Positions 1-10,016 are shown, counted from the first letter of the stretch. The stretch: DNA of 13,179 nucleotides from an uncultured Bacteroidales bacterium (GCA_934667175.1 CAKULN010000066.1:1-13179); one strand, 5' to 3'. Notes: generated by a model not told the origin, from the sequence alone. Numbers and translations: made by a program.

Positions 1-281
1 GGGGCAAGTCCAAAACCCTGTGTTAAAGAAAGGGCCCTGCCTTGTTAACTGAATTTTGTTATTTCGCACCAACGTCAAAGTCAACACTGCCGGCCAAATA
101 GGTTGTTTGATGATGGCTTGCCACCAGTTGGTTCAACAGTTTGTCCAGCGAAAGCCTTGTTGGTCGGAGTGATCGGACGACATTCTTTGACTATAATGTC
201 GTTCAAAACCAACAAATGGAGGGGTTCGACGGCACTTCGCAGCAAAATTGTCGTTCTGACTCTCAACTTTTAGTCTGTTCC
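1..281. other. Unassigned left-edge region, no recognisable gene
   Basis: I see no gene here that I can support. The frame that leads into the lipoprotein-tail relic on the right has stops at 46-48 and 271-273. The other forward frames are also broken, and the short reverse-strand reading across 81-266 resembles no family I know. The homology to the lipoprotein tail begins abruptly at about 282, so this stretch is probably foreign or rearranged sequence joined to a truncated paralogue. It could be the end of a mobile element or a deletion scar, but no terminal repeat can be identified. Confidence 0.4.
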
Positions 282-321
282 GGATTACATCTACATCACT
301 GTGAAGTTCGCCGAGGACTAA
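282..321 (+). pseudogene. 3' end relic of a paralogue of the large surface lipoprotein
   Basis: The last 13 codons before the TAA at 319-321 read DYIYITVKFAED after the join. They match the end of the intact lipoprotein gene at 5528-5567, which reads DYLYITVRFTEN. The match continues through the stop codon and the terminator. Upstream of 282 the similarity stops and an in-frame TAG lies at 271-273, so only the tail of this paralogue survives in the window. An intact gene upstream with a frameshift is less likely, because no similarity to the lipoprotein body is visible in any frame. Confidence 0.6.
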
Positions 322-345
322 TCGACTTCACAATAAAATCCCTGA

Positions 346-377
346 GGGATGTCGTATTGCGCGACATCCCCTTTTTT
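346..377 (+). terminator. Rho-independent terminator after the relic
   Basis: A 10-base stem (GGGATGTCGT with GCGACATCCC, the innermost pair being a T-G wobble) has a 5-base loop ATTGC and is followed by a C and six T. It is the twin of the terminator at 5592-5623. It also lies downstream of the convergent fic gene, but the reverse strand has no strong T run after the stem. Confidence 0.85.
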
Positions 378-533
378 CGTCTTGTGCTTTCCTTGTTTCG
401 ATGGAGAATTCCTCCTGACCCTAAATTTGAGCTTTAGGACAGACGAAGTGAGCGGATGTTTACCCAATGTCTATCCGCTTGAGAACGATTGACATTTTTG
501 AATATGCATCTGTTGCCAGTGTCTTTACCCGTG

Positions 534-1511
534 TCACTCTGCGAGGATCTCCCAGAAGCCATTGCGGTTCGCTCCGATTCTCTTGATTATTCCTTTGTTT
601 TTTAGCCCAGACAGGATGCGCTCCGCTTGCCGAGGCTTCATTCCGAGTTTCTCTGCCAATTTGACGGCGGTGATCCGATTGTCAGCCTTTATGTACTCTA
701 GAGCCTGGGTCTCGCCTTTGTTCAGTCCGTGGCCGCGTCCTGTTTCTTCAACAGAATGCTCTTGGTGTTCCACAAGGGTGTCGAGTATTTCCTGAAGCAT
801 GAAATCAATGAATGGTTGGCTGTCTCCTTTTGACGAACTTTGGTATATCGCATTATAATAGTCTTGCTGGTGTGTATAGACCATGTTTTCGATGGGCAGG
901 TGCTCGAAAATCGGATTCAGTTTTCCGAGAATGAGGGATTGCCATAGCCTCCCTGTCCGTCCGTTACCGTCGGAAAACGGATGAATGAATTCGAACTCGT
1001 AGTGGAACACGCAACTTCGTATAAGTAAATGGTCGGACGATGACCGCAGCCATGCGAACAAGTCTTCCATCAAATCCTTTACCCTTTCCGCCGGCGGAGC
1101 GACGTGTATGATATTTGTCCCATCAAAGACCCCAACTCCTTTTTTTCTGAATATTCCGGCGTCGTCAATCAATCCGCACATCATTGAGAGGTGAGCTTTT
1201 AGAATATCCTCTATGGAAAATGGGTCGAGCGAGTTGTATAACTCGTATGTTTTGAGAGCGTTCCTTACTTCGAGAATCTGTCTTTGCGGGGCTATGACGG
1301 TTTTCCCTTCCAGAATGGCTGTCACATCACCTTCAGAAAGACTGTTCCCTTCAATCGCCAGGGAGGAATGTACGGTTTTGATACGGTTGGCTTTCCGTAG
1401 CATTAATGAGTCCATCCGCTCCATTCGTATGGAATAGCGCTCTATTTGTGCGGAGATCTCTGCGATCAGGTTGATGGCTTTTGCGGAGACTGTGAAAGGA
1501 GGTGTGTACAT
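534..1511 (-). CDS. Fic-domain protein (probable AMP transferase) with C-terminal winged helix
   Basis: This encodes a 325-residue cytoplasmic Fic/DOC-family protein. Family enzymes move AMP, or occasionally another phosphate-containing group, from a nucleotide onto a hydroxyl of a target protein. The complete catalytic motif HPFSDGNGRTGR lies at residues 177-188, with the catalytic histidine at 177. An N-terminal helix carries SLAIEGN at about 50-56, which fits the inhibitory (S/T)xxxE(G/N) motif whose glutamate blocks productive ATP binding; this predicts a self-inhibited enzyme. Residues 125-155 contain the usual target-docking strand region ending in HVAPPAERV. Residues 262-323 form a winged-helix DNA-binding domain, common in this Fic subgroup. 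The ATG at 1511 is the only good start and lacks a Shine-Dalgarno. The gene converges on the truncated paralogue and sits alone, which suggests an accessory, perhaps transferred, gene. Its target cannot be predicted. Confidence 0.92.
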   Translation of the reverse strand: MYTPPFTVSAKAINLIAEISAQIERYSIRMERMDSLMLRKANRIKTVHSSLAIEGNSLSEGDVTAILEGKTVIAPQRQILEVRNALKTYELYNSLDPFSIEDILKAHLSMMCGLIDDAGIFRKKGVGVFDGTNIIHVAPPAERVKDLMEDLFAWLRSSSDHLLIRSCVFHYEFEFIHPFSDGNGRTGRLWQSLILGKLNPIFEHLPIENMVYTHQQDYYNAIYQSSSKGDSQPFIDFMLQEILDTLVEHQEHSVEETGRGHGLNKGETQALEYIKADNRITAVKLAEKLGMKPRQAERILSGLKNKGIIKRIGANRNGFWEILAE

Positions 1512-1521
1512 GTTTTTCGTG

Positions 1522-1559
1522 TTATTCCGTCATTTATTCCGTCATTCATTCCGTCATTT
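1522..1559 (-). repeat. Three tandem 12-base units in the fic leader, each a minimal ORF (Met-Thr-Glu-stop)
   Basis: On the fic strand the leader has three back-to-back units: ATGACGGAATGA once and ATGACGGAATAA twice. Each unit is a start codon, two codons and a stop, and the last stop ends 10 bases before the fic ATG. The repetition is directly visible. Whether ribosomes initiate there is unknown. The array could act as upstream minigenes that lower fic translation, as an operator array for the winged-helix domain, or it may be a simple slippage repeat. Confidence 0.7.
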
Positions 1560-1786
1560 ATTAACCTGGGAACCATTATCGGCGTAGGCTACTTGACAGT
1601 AAATGATGATTAATTCCAGCGCTCTTGTACGGATACGGATCAGATTACCTTCCAAATCCGCCGGGCGACTCCAAATATAGCGAATTTTCGCCAAACCCGC
1701 ATGCAAAACGTATGTCGGGCTGCTTGGGGTATTCTTGAATATGTCTGCTCGGAATGTCTGTGACGGGGTTCGCCTGTGAAAAAAGG

Positions 1787-1808
1787 GTGTCACTCCTAGT
1801 AATAAATA
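1787..1808 (+). repeat. Left arm of a spaced imperfect inverted repeat
   Basis: The core ACTCCTAGT at 1792-1800 is the exact reverse complement of ACTAGGAGT at 1930-1938. Extended to 22 bases the arms match at 17 positions, and all five differences are transitions. The arms enclose about 113 bases just upstream of the lipoprotein gene. Both also read as TGTCACTnnnAGTAA in the direct orientation because the core is itself near-palindromic. Confidence 0.5.
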
Positions 1809-1921
1809 TGTTTTCAAGCCCCCGGCAGGGGGTACTCCATAACACAACGACAAATATATGGGTTTAATTTGTCATAAACAAGATTTTTCTGCAAGAAATC
1901 GTCGAAAAACAGGCAAAAATC

Positions 1922-1943
1922 CATTTGTCACTAGGAGTAACAT
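1922..1943 (-). repeat. Right arm of the spaced imperfect inverted repeat
   Basis: The core ACTAGGAGT at 1930-1938 pairs with the left arm. This arm lies between the candidate -33 and -7 boxes of the lipoprotein promoter, where a bound regulator or a DNA inversion would change transcription. No recombinase gene is visible in the window. Confidence 0.5.
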
Positions 1944-1954
1944 GTTTAACATTT
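1924..1954 (+). promoter_or_regulatory. Candidate promoter of the lipoprotein gene
   Basis: TTTG at 1924-1927, 19 bases, then TAACATTT at 1947-1954, a partial match to the Bacteroidota -7 element TAnnTTTG. Transcription would start near 1960, leaving a very short AT-rich leader before the ATG at 1974. The spacing is ideal but the -7 box is imperfect. Confidence 0.4.
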
Positions 1955-1973
1955 TATTAACTAATTATCCTTT

Positions 1974-4900
1974 ATGAAAAAGTTTTTTAGATTGGTTTCG
2001 ATGTTGGCCGTAGCTGGTCTGACATTCGCGTACACCAGCTGTACGGACTACTCTGAGGACATCAACAAGGTGGACGGCCGGGTTGACGATGTCCAGAGTC
2101 AGTTCGACGCTTTCAAGAGTGCGACGAACGCGTCTATCGAGAAGATCAACGGCCTTATCGCCGACCTTCAGACGACCGTCGCGACGCTTGAGACAAAAGA
2201 GGACCACAAGAAGGACGTTGACGCCCTCAACGAGCTTATCAATGGTCTTAAGACAGACGCCTCAACCTTGAAAGGCAGGGTTGAGGCCATTGAGAAGGAT
2301 CTTCCTAACTACGTTAAGAAGACAGATCTCGACAAGACCCTTGAGAGCTATGTGAAGGTAGCGGACTTCAACACGACGATCGGTGGGATCACAGGCCGCC
2401 TTGATGCTATCGAGGGCAAGATCTCCAAGTATGACGGCTATGAAACGCAGATTTCAGGCATACTTGAAGACATCAAAGGCCTGAAGACCTCCGTTAAGGA
2501 CGCGAGCGATAAAGTGATTGGTCTCCGTACGGATGTTGACGATCTCAAGTTAGCCCTCAAAGGTTTCGAAAAAGAAGGCTCCGTTCAGTCCAAGTTCGAT
2601 GCTGTTGCTGATTCCTTGAAGAATAAGCTTGACATCGCAAAGTTCAAGGCTGAGTTCGACATGTATTTTGAGGATGAGTTTAAGGGAGCTTTCAATACAG
2701 CCATCGGGCTTTCCTGCAAGGAGGATGGTGATGTTTATAAAGCTATTCATGAGGCCCTTGACCCTGCTGTTAAGGGCCTTGGCGAGAGGATCGACAACCT
2801 CAGCGACGCACTTGATGAGGTTCTCGGCATCGTTCTGAACCGCATCCAGAGCGTCGTGTTCGTCCCTGAGTTCGACGACATGAACGCTACAGTGCATTAC
2901 TATTACGTGGGCTCAGGTTCCACCAAGAAGCCGGTCTCAAACGAGAAGATTGTAGAGGCGTCATTCGACGTTTATCCTGCGAAGCTTGCCGAGACTGTCA
3001 CAAATGCCAACGCTTCTGTTGTCGCTGTTGCGGTAGGCACCCGTGCCAATAAAGCAGTGGAGGCTGATGAGACTATCATTACGCCAGATGCAACCATCAA
3101 GGGCCGTATTAATGTTAAGGCCAAGTTCACTACTGATGTGGATTGTGACCTCGCGACCGGCAAGGTTTCGTTCGCCATCTCTCTGCGTGTAAATGAAAAC
3201 GCCGAGGAGACTATCAATGGCAATAAGGTTGAGACCGGCAACTACATTGAGTCTTCATTCGTAGGTGTCAAGCTTGCAAATGACTGTGATCTTACAAATG
3301 CTTATTGCATCTATGATTTCACCAACCACAAGGAGATTACCGCTGCTGAACTCGCTACAGAGAAGGCGTGGTCTGTTTCTGATGCCGATGCATTATTCAA
3401 ACCATTTGAGAAGTATGAGATCGGGCTTAAGTTTGGCACCGAATATAAGACTATCCAGAAAGCCGCTGAATATCTTAACGTCACTGAAGATAAGATCACT
3501 CCTGCGCTTTCTCAAAAAGCGACATACTACAACAAGTCAAACGCCTCAACCCCGGCATTCAGCAAGTACTATACGTTGACTAATTTTGCCAATGCCGAGC
3601 AACTTAAGGATTACTCCATCACGATGACGGCTGAATCAAAGAAGGTTGCCGAACTTGCTAACTCTGTAGGTTCTTCCTGCAAGAACGAGATCACCGCGAA
3701 AGTGAACGGAGTCAAGATTGACAACATCAGCAAGACCATCTCTTACAAGATTGTCAACAGAAAGGCTACCATCACTATCGATCCTTACACAGTTGCGTGG
3801 ACTTACGACAATGCCGTCAAGCTCTCCACCGCTCCTACAGCGTCGGATCCTGATTGGAAAGCGTATGTTAAGCCGATCGACAAGACTTTCGCGGAAGTCC
3901 TCAACGAGCTTAATGCTAAGCTTACCTATAATTATGATGAGACGAAGGATGATCCGGCTTTGAAGCTTGACTTGAAGAAGGTCCTTCTTGAGGCTGACGG
4001 TGTGACTAAACGTACACCTACCGCTCGCGCTGGATACAATGTGAATGACAATGTTCGTGGAGAAGTCTTGACAGATGCTCCTGTACTTGACATTGACCCT
4101 CTTGCATTTATCAATGGTAAACTCGCTTCTGTAAGTATAACAAACTATAAGAAATGGTTTACCGGCAAGACTTACGAGCTTGTCAACACCTATGCGAATC
4201 CGGCTACTTACACCGATGTCGAAGTCACAATGAAGTTGACTCTCGGCCTCTGTCCTGAAAGCCAGGGGAACATTCCGCTTGGAAATACCGAACTTGTGTT
4301 CAAGCCGGGTCAGGCTACAGAGAACACCCTTGCCAAGGATCCTGTAAAGGAGGCTTTCGCTACTGTTCCTGCAGGAGCATTTGAGAATGAAGCACAGTTC
4401 AAGAAATCTCTTACTGACTGGTTCGAGTATAACGAAAAACCTGGCATTGCCGCAGACGCTCCACAATGGAATGCTATCCGCCCTAAGGTATTGCGGCGCA
4501 CTGATGTCAACTCTAAGGCGACTCTCATTTCTCCGGAATGGACATTGCTTGTACCGTTCGATGGTGCCAAGTCTTACATCCGTCTTTCACAGGCAGATGT
4601 CACATCTTTCAACAACACCTACGAGTTCGAGACTGCATTCCAGACATGGTATGGTCCTAAGTACACGTTCAAGGGTACTGGTTCCATCAAGCCGGTAGCT
4701 TATAAGTTGGATTACCATCGTGATCTCGTTTCGATTGACGAGAACAATAACGCTTCTGTCACACTGAAGGGAAAGAAGGACGCCTCTACCGGTGACATCT
4801 TTAAGATTCTCACGGATGATCTCAGCAAGTATTTCAGTCTTACCGGCGAAGGCTTTGGCGCTGCCAGCACGGATCTCAAGGTTGTTTACTCGGTTGTGAC

Positions 4901-5567
4901 TGTGGCTGATGCCGCGAAGGGTTATGATCACATCCCGACTGTGTCCGGAGCCCCTAAGGCAGTGGCTTCTGACGGAGGCATCGAAAAGGAAGACATAGAT
5001 TGGGATATCTACACCGCTCGTGACCTTAAGGTTAAGGCTACCCTTACCTACGGCGGAAAGGAGATTGATTCCAAGGAACTCACCCTTAAGATTGATGATC
5101 CTATCTCTTTCAAGACTGATGTTGAGGGTAACATTTATGCTGAGAAGAGAGAGCCTTATCAGAAGGTAGAAGTGAATCTGTGGAAACATCTCGTTGTCAA
5201 CTCAATCCTTTCTCCTGAGTATAACCAGCTTAATCAGGGCGCCGCACTTGCGGCCACATCAGAGTTCCCTTACGCTTCTGATGTATGGCAGTCTAAAGCT
5301 CAGGCTGGTTATGATCTGGCTCTTGAATTTGAGTTGGTTGAAGAAAGTGTCAAGGTAGGTGGTGTTGCGACACCTCTTCCAAGCACCAAACTTGTGTTTG
5401 ACGCCAAGAAGGGTACTTTGACCTACAATGATGATTCCGCTCACATGGTCAATGATGTTGAGGCTGTGGTTAAGGTTACCCTTAAGCACAAGTTCAACTA
5501 CGACAACAAGAATCCGAAGCAAGGTGAGGATTATCTCTACATCACTGTGAGGTTCACCGAGAACTAA
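1974..5567 (+). CDS. Large surface lipoprotein with coiled-coil stalk
   Basis: This encodes 1197 residues. Residues 1-22 are a lipoprotein signal peptide with two lysines, a hydrophobic core and a lipobox ending in YTSC, making Cys23 the lipidated residue. The acidic stretch TDYSED that follows resembles signals that send Bacteroidota lipoproteins to the outer face of the outer membrane. Residues 27 to about 290 show heptad-like patterns expected of a long coiled coil, interrupted near 112-137 by two YVKxxD(L/F) segments that resemble fibre-type motifs of trimeric coiled-coil proteins. From about 290 (VVFVPEF) to the end the protein looks like a chain of beta-rich domains with no catalytic motif I recognise. 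This layout is familiar in Bacteroidales surface proteins of unknown function; adhesion or a structural role is inference. A terminator follows at once, so it is monocistronic. The same tail occurs at 282-321, so at least one paralogue existed nearby. Confidence 0.85.
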   Translation: MKKFFRLVSMLAVAGLTFAYTSCTDYSEDINKVDGRVDDVQSQFDAFKSATNASIEKINGLIADLQTTVATLETKEDHKKDVDALNELINGLKTDASTLKGRVEAIEKDLPNYVKKTDLDKTLESYVKVADFNTTIGGITGRLDAIEGKISKYDGYETQISGILEDIKGLKTSVKDASDKVIGLRTDVDDLKLALKGFEKEGSVQSKFDAVADSLKNKLDIAKFKAEFDMYFEDEFKGAFNTAIGLSCKEDGDVYKAIHEALDPAVKGLGERIDNLSDALDEVLGIVLNRIQSVVFVPEFDDMNATVHYYYVGSGSTKKPVSNEKIVEASFDVYPAKLAETVTNANASVVAVAVGTRANKAVEADETIITPDATIKGRINVKAKFTTDVDCDLATGKVSFAISLRVNENAEETINGNKVETGNYIESSFVGVKLANDCDLTNAYCIYDFTNHKEITAAELATEKAWSVSDADALFKPFEKYEIGLKFGTEYKTIQKAAEYLNVTEDKITPALSQKATYYNKSNASTPAFSKYYTLTNFANAEQLKDYSITMTAESKKVAELANSVGSSCKNEITAKVNGVKIDNISKTISYKIVNRKATITIDPYTVAWTYDNAVKLSTAPTASDPDWKAYVKPIDKTFAEVLNELNAKLTYNYDETKDDPALKLDLKKVLLEADGVTKRTPTARAGYNVNDNVRGEVLTDAPVLDIDPLAFINGKLASVSITNYKKWFTGKTYELVNTYANPATYTDVEVTMKLTLGLCPESQGNIPLGNTELVFKPGQATENTLAKDPVKEAFATVPAGAFENEAQFKKSLTDWFEYNEKPGIAADAPQWNAIRPKVLRRTDVNSKATLISPEWTLLVPFDGAKSYIRLSQADVTSFNNTYEFETAFQTWYGPKYTFKGTGSIKPVAYKLDYHRDLVSIDENNNASVTLKGKKDASTGDIFKILTDDLSKYFSLTGEGFGAASTDLKVVYSVVTVADAAKGYDHIPTVSGAPKAVASDGGIEKEDIDWDIYTARDLKVKATLTYGGKEIDSKELTLKIDDPISFKTDVEGNIYAEKREPYQKVEVNLWKHLVVNSILSPEYNQLNQGAALAATSEFPYASDVWQSKAQAGYDLALEFELVEESVKVGGVATPLPSTKLVFDAKKGTLTYNDDSAHMVNDVEAVVKVTLKHKFNYDNKNPKQGEDYLYITVRFTEN

Positions 5568-5732
5568 TCGACTTCACAATAAAATCTCCGAGGGATGTCG
5601 CATTGCGCGACATCCCCTTTTTTCGTCTTGTGCTATCCTTGTTTCGGAGAATTCCTCCTGACCCTAAATTTGAGCTTTATGACAGACAAAGTGAGCGGAT
5701 GTTTACCCAATGTCTATCAGCTTGTTGACGAT
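5528..5732 (+). repeat. Direct repeat, copy B (lipoprotein tail, terminator and downstream sequence)
   Basis: This copy corresponds to 282-490. It includes the last 13 codons of the intact lipoprotein gene, its terminator and about 110 bases beyond. A 7-base hairpin after the terminator (AGCGGAT with ATCCGCT in copy A, 456-485) has lost one pair in this copy. Similarity ends before the ompA-like promoter. Confidence 0.85.
5592..5623 (+). terminator. Rho-independent terminator of the lipoprotein gene
   Basis: A perfect 10-base stem (GGGATGTCGC with GCGACATCCC), loop ATTGC, then a C and six T, 24 bases after the lipoprotein stop codon. Copy A at 346-377 differs by one stem base that still forms a wobble pair. 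Confidence 0.9.
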
Positions 5733-5761
5733 GGATAAACTTTTGTAATCTTTTGATATAT

Positions 5762-5792
5762 TTTGCAGATTGGAAAAAATGTCGTAATTTAG
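5762..5792 (+). promoter_or_regulatory. Promoter of the OmpA-like gene (Bacteroidota type)
   Basis: TTTG at 5762-5765, exactly 19 bases, then TAATTTAG at 5785-5792, one mismatch from TAnnTTTG. The start of transcription should fall near 5798, giving a leader of about 30 AT-rich bases before the ATG at 5829. Confidence 0.65.
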
Positions 5793-5828
5793 CATCGCCA
5801 ATTGTGCAAATTTATATTCAATAATATT

Positions 5829-6896
5829 ATGAAACGTATTTTCGCGATTCTTGCAAGCACTGCGCTTGTTGCTTCTCTGTCCGTAGCGAACGCACAGAAG
5901 AAGGACTTTGATCCTTATTGGTTTATGCAGCTTCAGGGTGGTGCCGCCCACACGGTTGGTGAGACTTCGTTCGGCGATCTGATCTCTCCTTCCGCCGCTG
6001 TTTCATTCGGCTACCAGTTCTCTCCTGTTTTCGGAGCCAGACTTAATGTCAACGGCTGGCAGGCTAAAGGTGCTGTGAATGGCCCTACGACTGTCTATAA
6101 GTTCAATTATATTGAAGGTGCGGCTGACCTCATGGTCGATGTCGCCTCGATCTTCGCCGGCTACAAGTTCGACAGGACCCTCAATCCGTACATCTTCGGT
6201 GGAGTTGGTGTCAATTACGCTTTCAATAACGATGAGGCAAATGACAATTTTGACAGATTCGTTGACGGCTATCTTTGGCAGGACAACAAGGTGTCTCCTG
6301 CTTTCAGGACAGGTGCCGGTCTCAACATCCGTCTCACTGACGCCATTGCTCTCAACCTCGAAGGCAACTGCAGTTTCCTTGACGACCACTTCAACTCAAA
6401 GAAGGGCTCCAAGGCTGACTTCCAGATCAAGGCTGTCGCCGGTCTTACATTCAGCTTCGGAAAGGCTAAACCAGCCCCTGCGCCAGTCCCTGTTCCAGCC
6501 CCTGCGCCGGTTGTTAAGCCAGAGCCGGAACCAGAGCCGGTCGTAGAGGAGAAGGTTGAGGTTGTTCCGGCGTTCGAGTCGCTCTCACGCAACATCCTCT
6601 TCGTGATCAACAAGTGGGACATTCGTGACAGCGAGCAGCTCAAGATCGACGAGGTTGTCGAGGCCCTTAAGGCAAATCCTGACACCAAGGTCCGTGTTTC
6701 TGGTTACGCTGACAAGGCCACCGGTACAGCCAAGAGAAACAAGTTCCTCTCCGAGAAGAGAGCCGAGGTTGTCGCTCAGGCCATCGTGAACGCCGGCATC
6801 GACAAGGACAGGATCATCACTGAGTACTTCGGTGACACTGTCAATCCATTCGAGACTCCGGAGGAGAACCGTGTTGCTGTCTGCCTCGTTAAATAA
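5829..6896 (+). CDS. OmpA-family outer-membrane porin-like protein
   Basis: This encodes 355 residues. A signal peptide covers residues 1-22 (cleavage after ANA, before QKK). The N-terminal domain to about residue 212 has alternating aromatic and glycine-rich strands typical of an eight-stranded outer-membrane barrel and ends in GLTFSFGK. A proline-rich linker at about 213-243 (PAPAPVPVPAPAP and PEPEPEP) spans the periplasm. The OmpA C-terminal domain, about 250-355, holds the peptidoglycan-binding region VSGYADKATGT followed by LSEKRAEVV, with the usual aspartate and arginine. It should anchor the outer membrane to the cell wall. I chose the start at 5829 rather than an in-frame ATG at 5802, because 5829 begins a proper signal peptide, follows the AT-rich leader and fits the promoter. 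Its own promoter and terminator make it monocistronic. Such proteins are usually very abundant. Confidence 0.93.
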   Translation: MKRIFAILASTALVASLSVANAQKKDFDPYWFMQLQGGAAHTVGETSFGDLISPSAAVSFGYQFSPVFGARLNVNGWQAKGAVNGPTTVYKFNYIEGAADLMVDVASIFAGYKFDRTLNPYIFGGVGVNYAFNNDEANDNFDRFVDGYLWQDNKVSPAFRTGAGLNIRLTDAIALNLEGNCSFLDDHFNSKKGSKADFQIKAVAGLTFSFGKAKPAPAPVPVPAPAPVVKPEPEPEPVVEEKVEVVPAFESLSRNILFVINKWDIRDSEQLKIDEVVEALKANPDTKVRVSGYADKATGTAKRNKFLSEKRAEVVAQAIVNAGIDKDRIITEYFGDTVNPFETPEENRVAVCLVK

Positions 6897-6920
6897 TTGT
6901 GGCGCGGTAATTGAATATAC

Positions 6921-6953
6921 AAAAAGGCTGGGTTTCAAACCCCGGCCTTTTTT
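6921..6953 (+). terminator. Rho-independent terminator of the OmpA-like gene
   Basis: AAAAAGGC then GGGTTT pairs with AAACCC and GGCCTTTTT around a small bulge, ending in six T. It lies 24 bases after the stop codon. Confidence 0.85.
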
Positions 6954-6980
6954 GAGAAATAATCAACAGTTAGTTAATAA

Positions 6981-8300
<1,320 letters not shown>

Positions 8301-8345
8301 TTTTTGAATATATTTTAAGGGATATATCAAAAAGTCTGAATAAAG

Positions 8346-8378
8346 GCGGGTCTGATGTCAAAATCAGCCCGCTTTTTT
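8346..8378 (+). terminator. Rho-independent terminator of eno
   Basis: GCGGG-T-CTGAT pairs with ATCAG-CCCGC (one bulged T) and is followed by six T at 8373-8378. The T run overlaps the -33 box of the ATP synthase promoter. Confidence 0.88.
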
Positions 8379-8406
8379 GTCATTTGGAAGAATTTGTGTA
8401 AATTTG
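8376..8406 (+). promoter_or_regulatory. Promoter of the ATP synthase operon (Bacteroidota consensus)
   Basis: TTTG at 8376-8379, exactly 19 bases, then TAAATTTG at 8399-8406, which fits the Bacteroidota -7 element TAnnTTTG at every fixed position. Transcription should start near 8413, leaving a leader of about 55 bases before atpD. No other promoter of this quality is seen before the later atp genes, so they are probably cotranscribed from here. Confidence 0.7.
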
Positions 8407-8454
8407 GCTTGGATTTTTCAGCAGTTGGATTTCGCCGCGTGAGCGGTATGTTAA

Positions 8455-9993
<1,539 letters not shown>

Positions 9994-10016
9994 GTAAGAA
10001 TATACTAATTAGGAAT

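Larger units (their letters stand above)
282..490 (+). repeat. Direct repeat, copy A (lipoprotein tail, terminator and downstream sequence)
   Basis: This is copy A of a repeat of about 205 bases whose copy B lies at 5528-5732. By eye the two differ at about 13 positions plus a 3-base indel, roughly 93 percent identity. The repeat covers the final codons, the terminator hairpin and about 110 further bases of non-coding sequence. Conservation well beyond the terminator points to duplication of a whole gene unit, or recombination between tandem paralogues, rather than convergence. Confidence 0.85.
1512..1973. other. Divergent intergenic region between fic and the lipoprotein gene
   Basis: These 462 bases separate two divergent genes. 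Apart from the tandem units next to fic, the region has a perfect Bacteroidota -7 box (TATATTTG) on the minus strand at 1679-1672. Its nearest TTTG boxes are 12 and 24 bases upstream rather than 19, so it is only a weak fic promoter candidate. A GC hairpin (CCCCC-GGCA-GGGGG) lies at 1819-1832 with no T run. A spaced inverted repeat lies at 1787-1808 and 1922-1943. A 99-codon minus-strand ORF crosses 1554-1853 but has no recognisable family. Confidence 0.5.

Noticed and set aside
225..245. GGGTTCGACGGCACTTCG resembling the palindromic repeat core
   Set aside because: Only about eight consecutive bases match and the CTCACCAAC half is missing; consistent with chance.
141..437. 98-codon plus-strand ORF
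   Set aside because: It runs through the lipoprotein relic in another frame and straight across a strong terminator hairpin, so it is unlikely to be expressed.
1819..1832. GC-rich hairpin as a terminator
   Set aside because: No T run follows it on either strand, so it does not fit a Rho-independent terminator.
1554..1853. 99-codon ORF and an overlapping 66-codon ORF on the minus strand between fic and the lipoprotein gene
   Set aside because: No recognisable family, two competing frames over the same bases, and it ends inside the tandem minigene array; treated as intergenic sequence, though a rare small gene cannot be excluded.
3636..4466. 276-codon ORF antisense to the lipoprotein gene
   Set aside because: It is a shadow of the codon pattern of a long coding frame, with no signal, family match or promoter of its own.
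5802..5828. Upstream in-frame start for the OmpA-like protein
   Set aside because: It would add nine residues before the signal peptide and lies only a few bases from the predicted transcription start; the ATG at 5829 gives a normal signal peptide.
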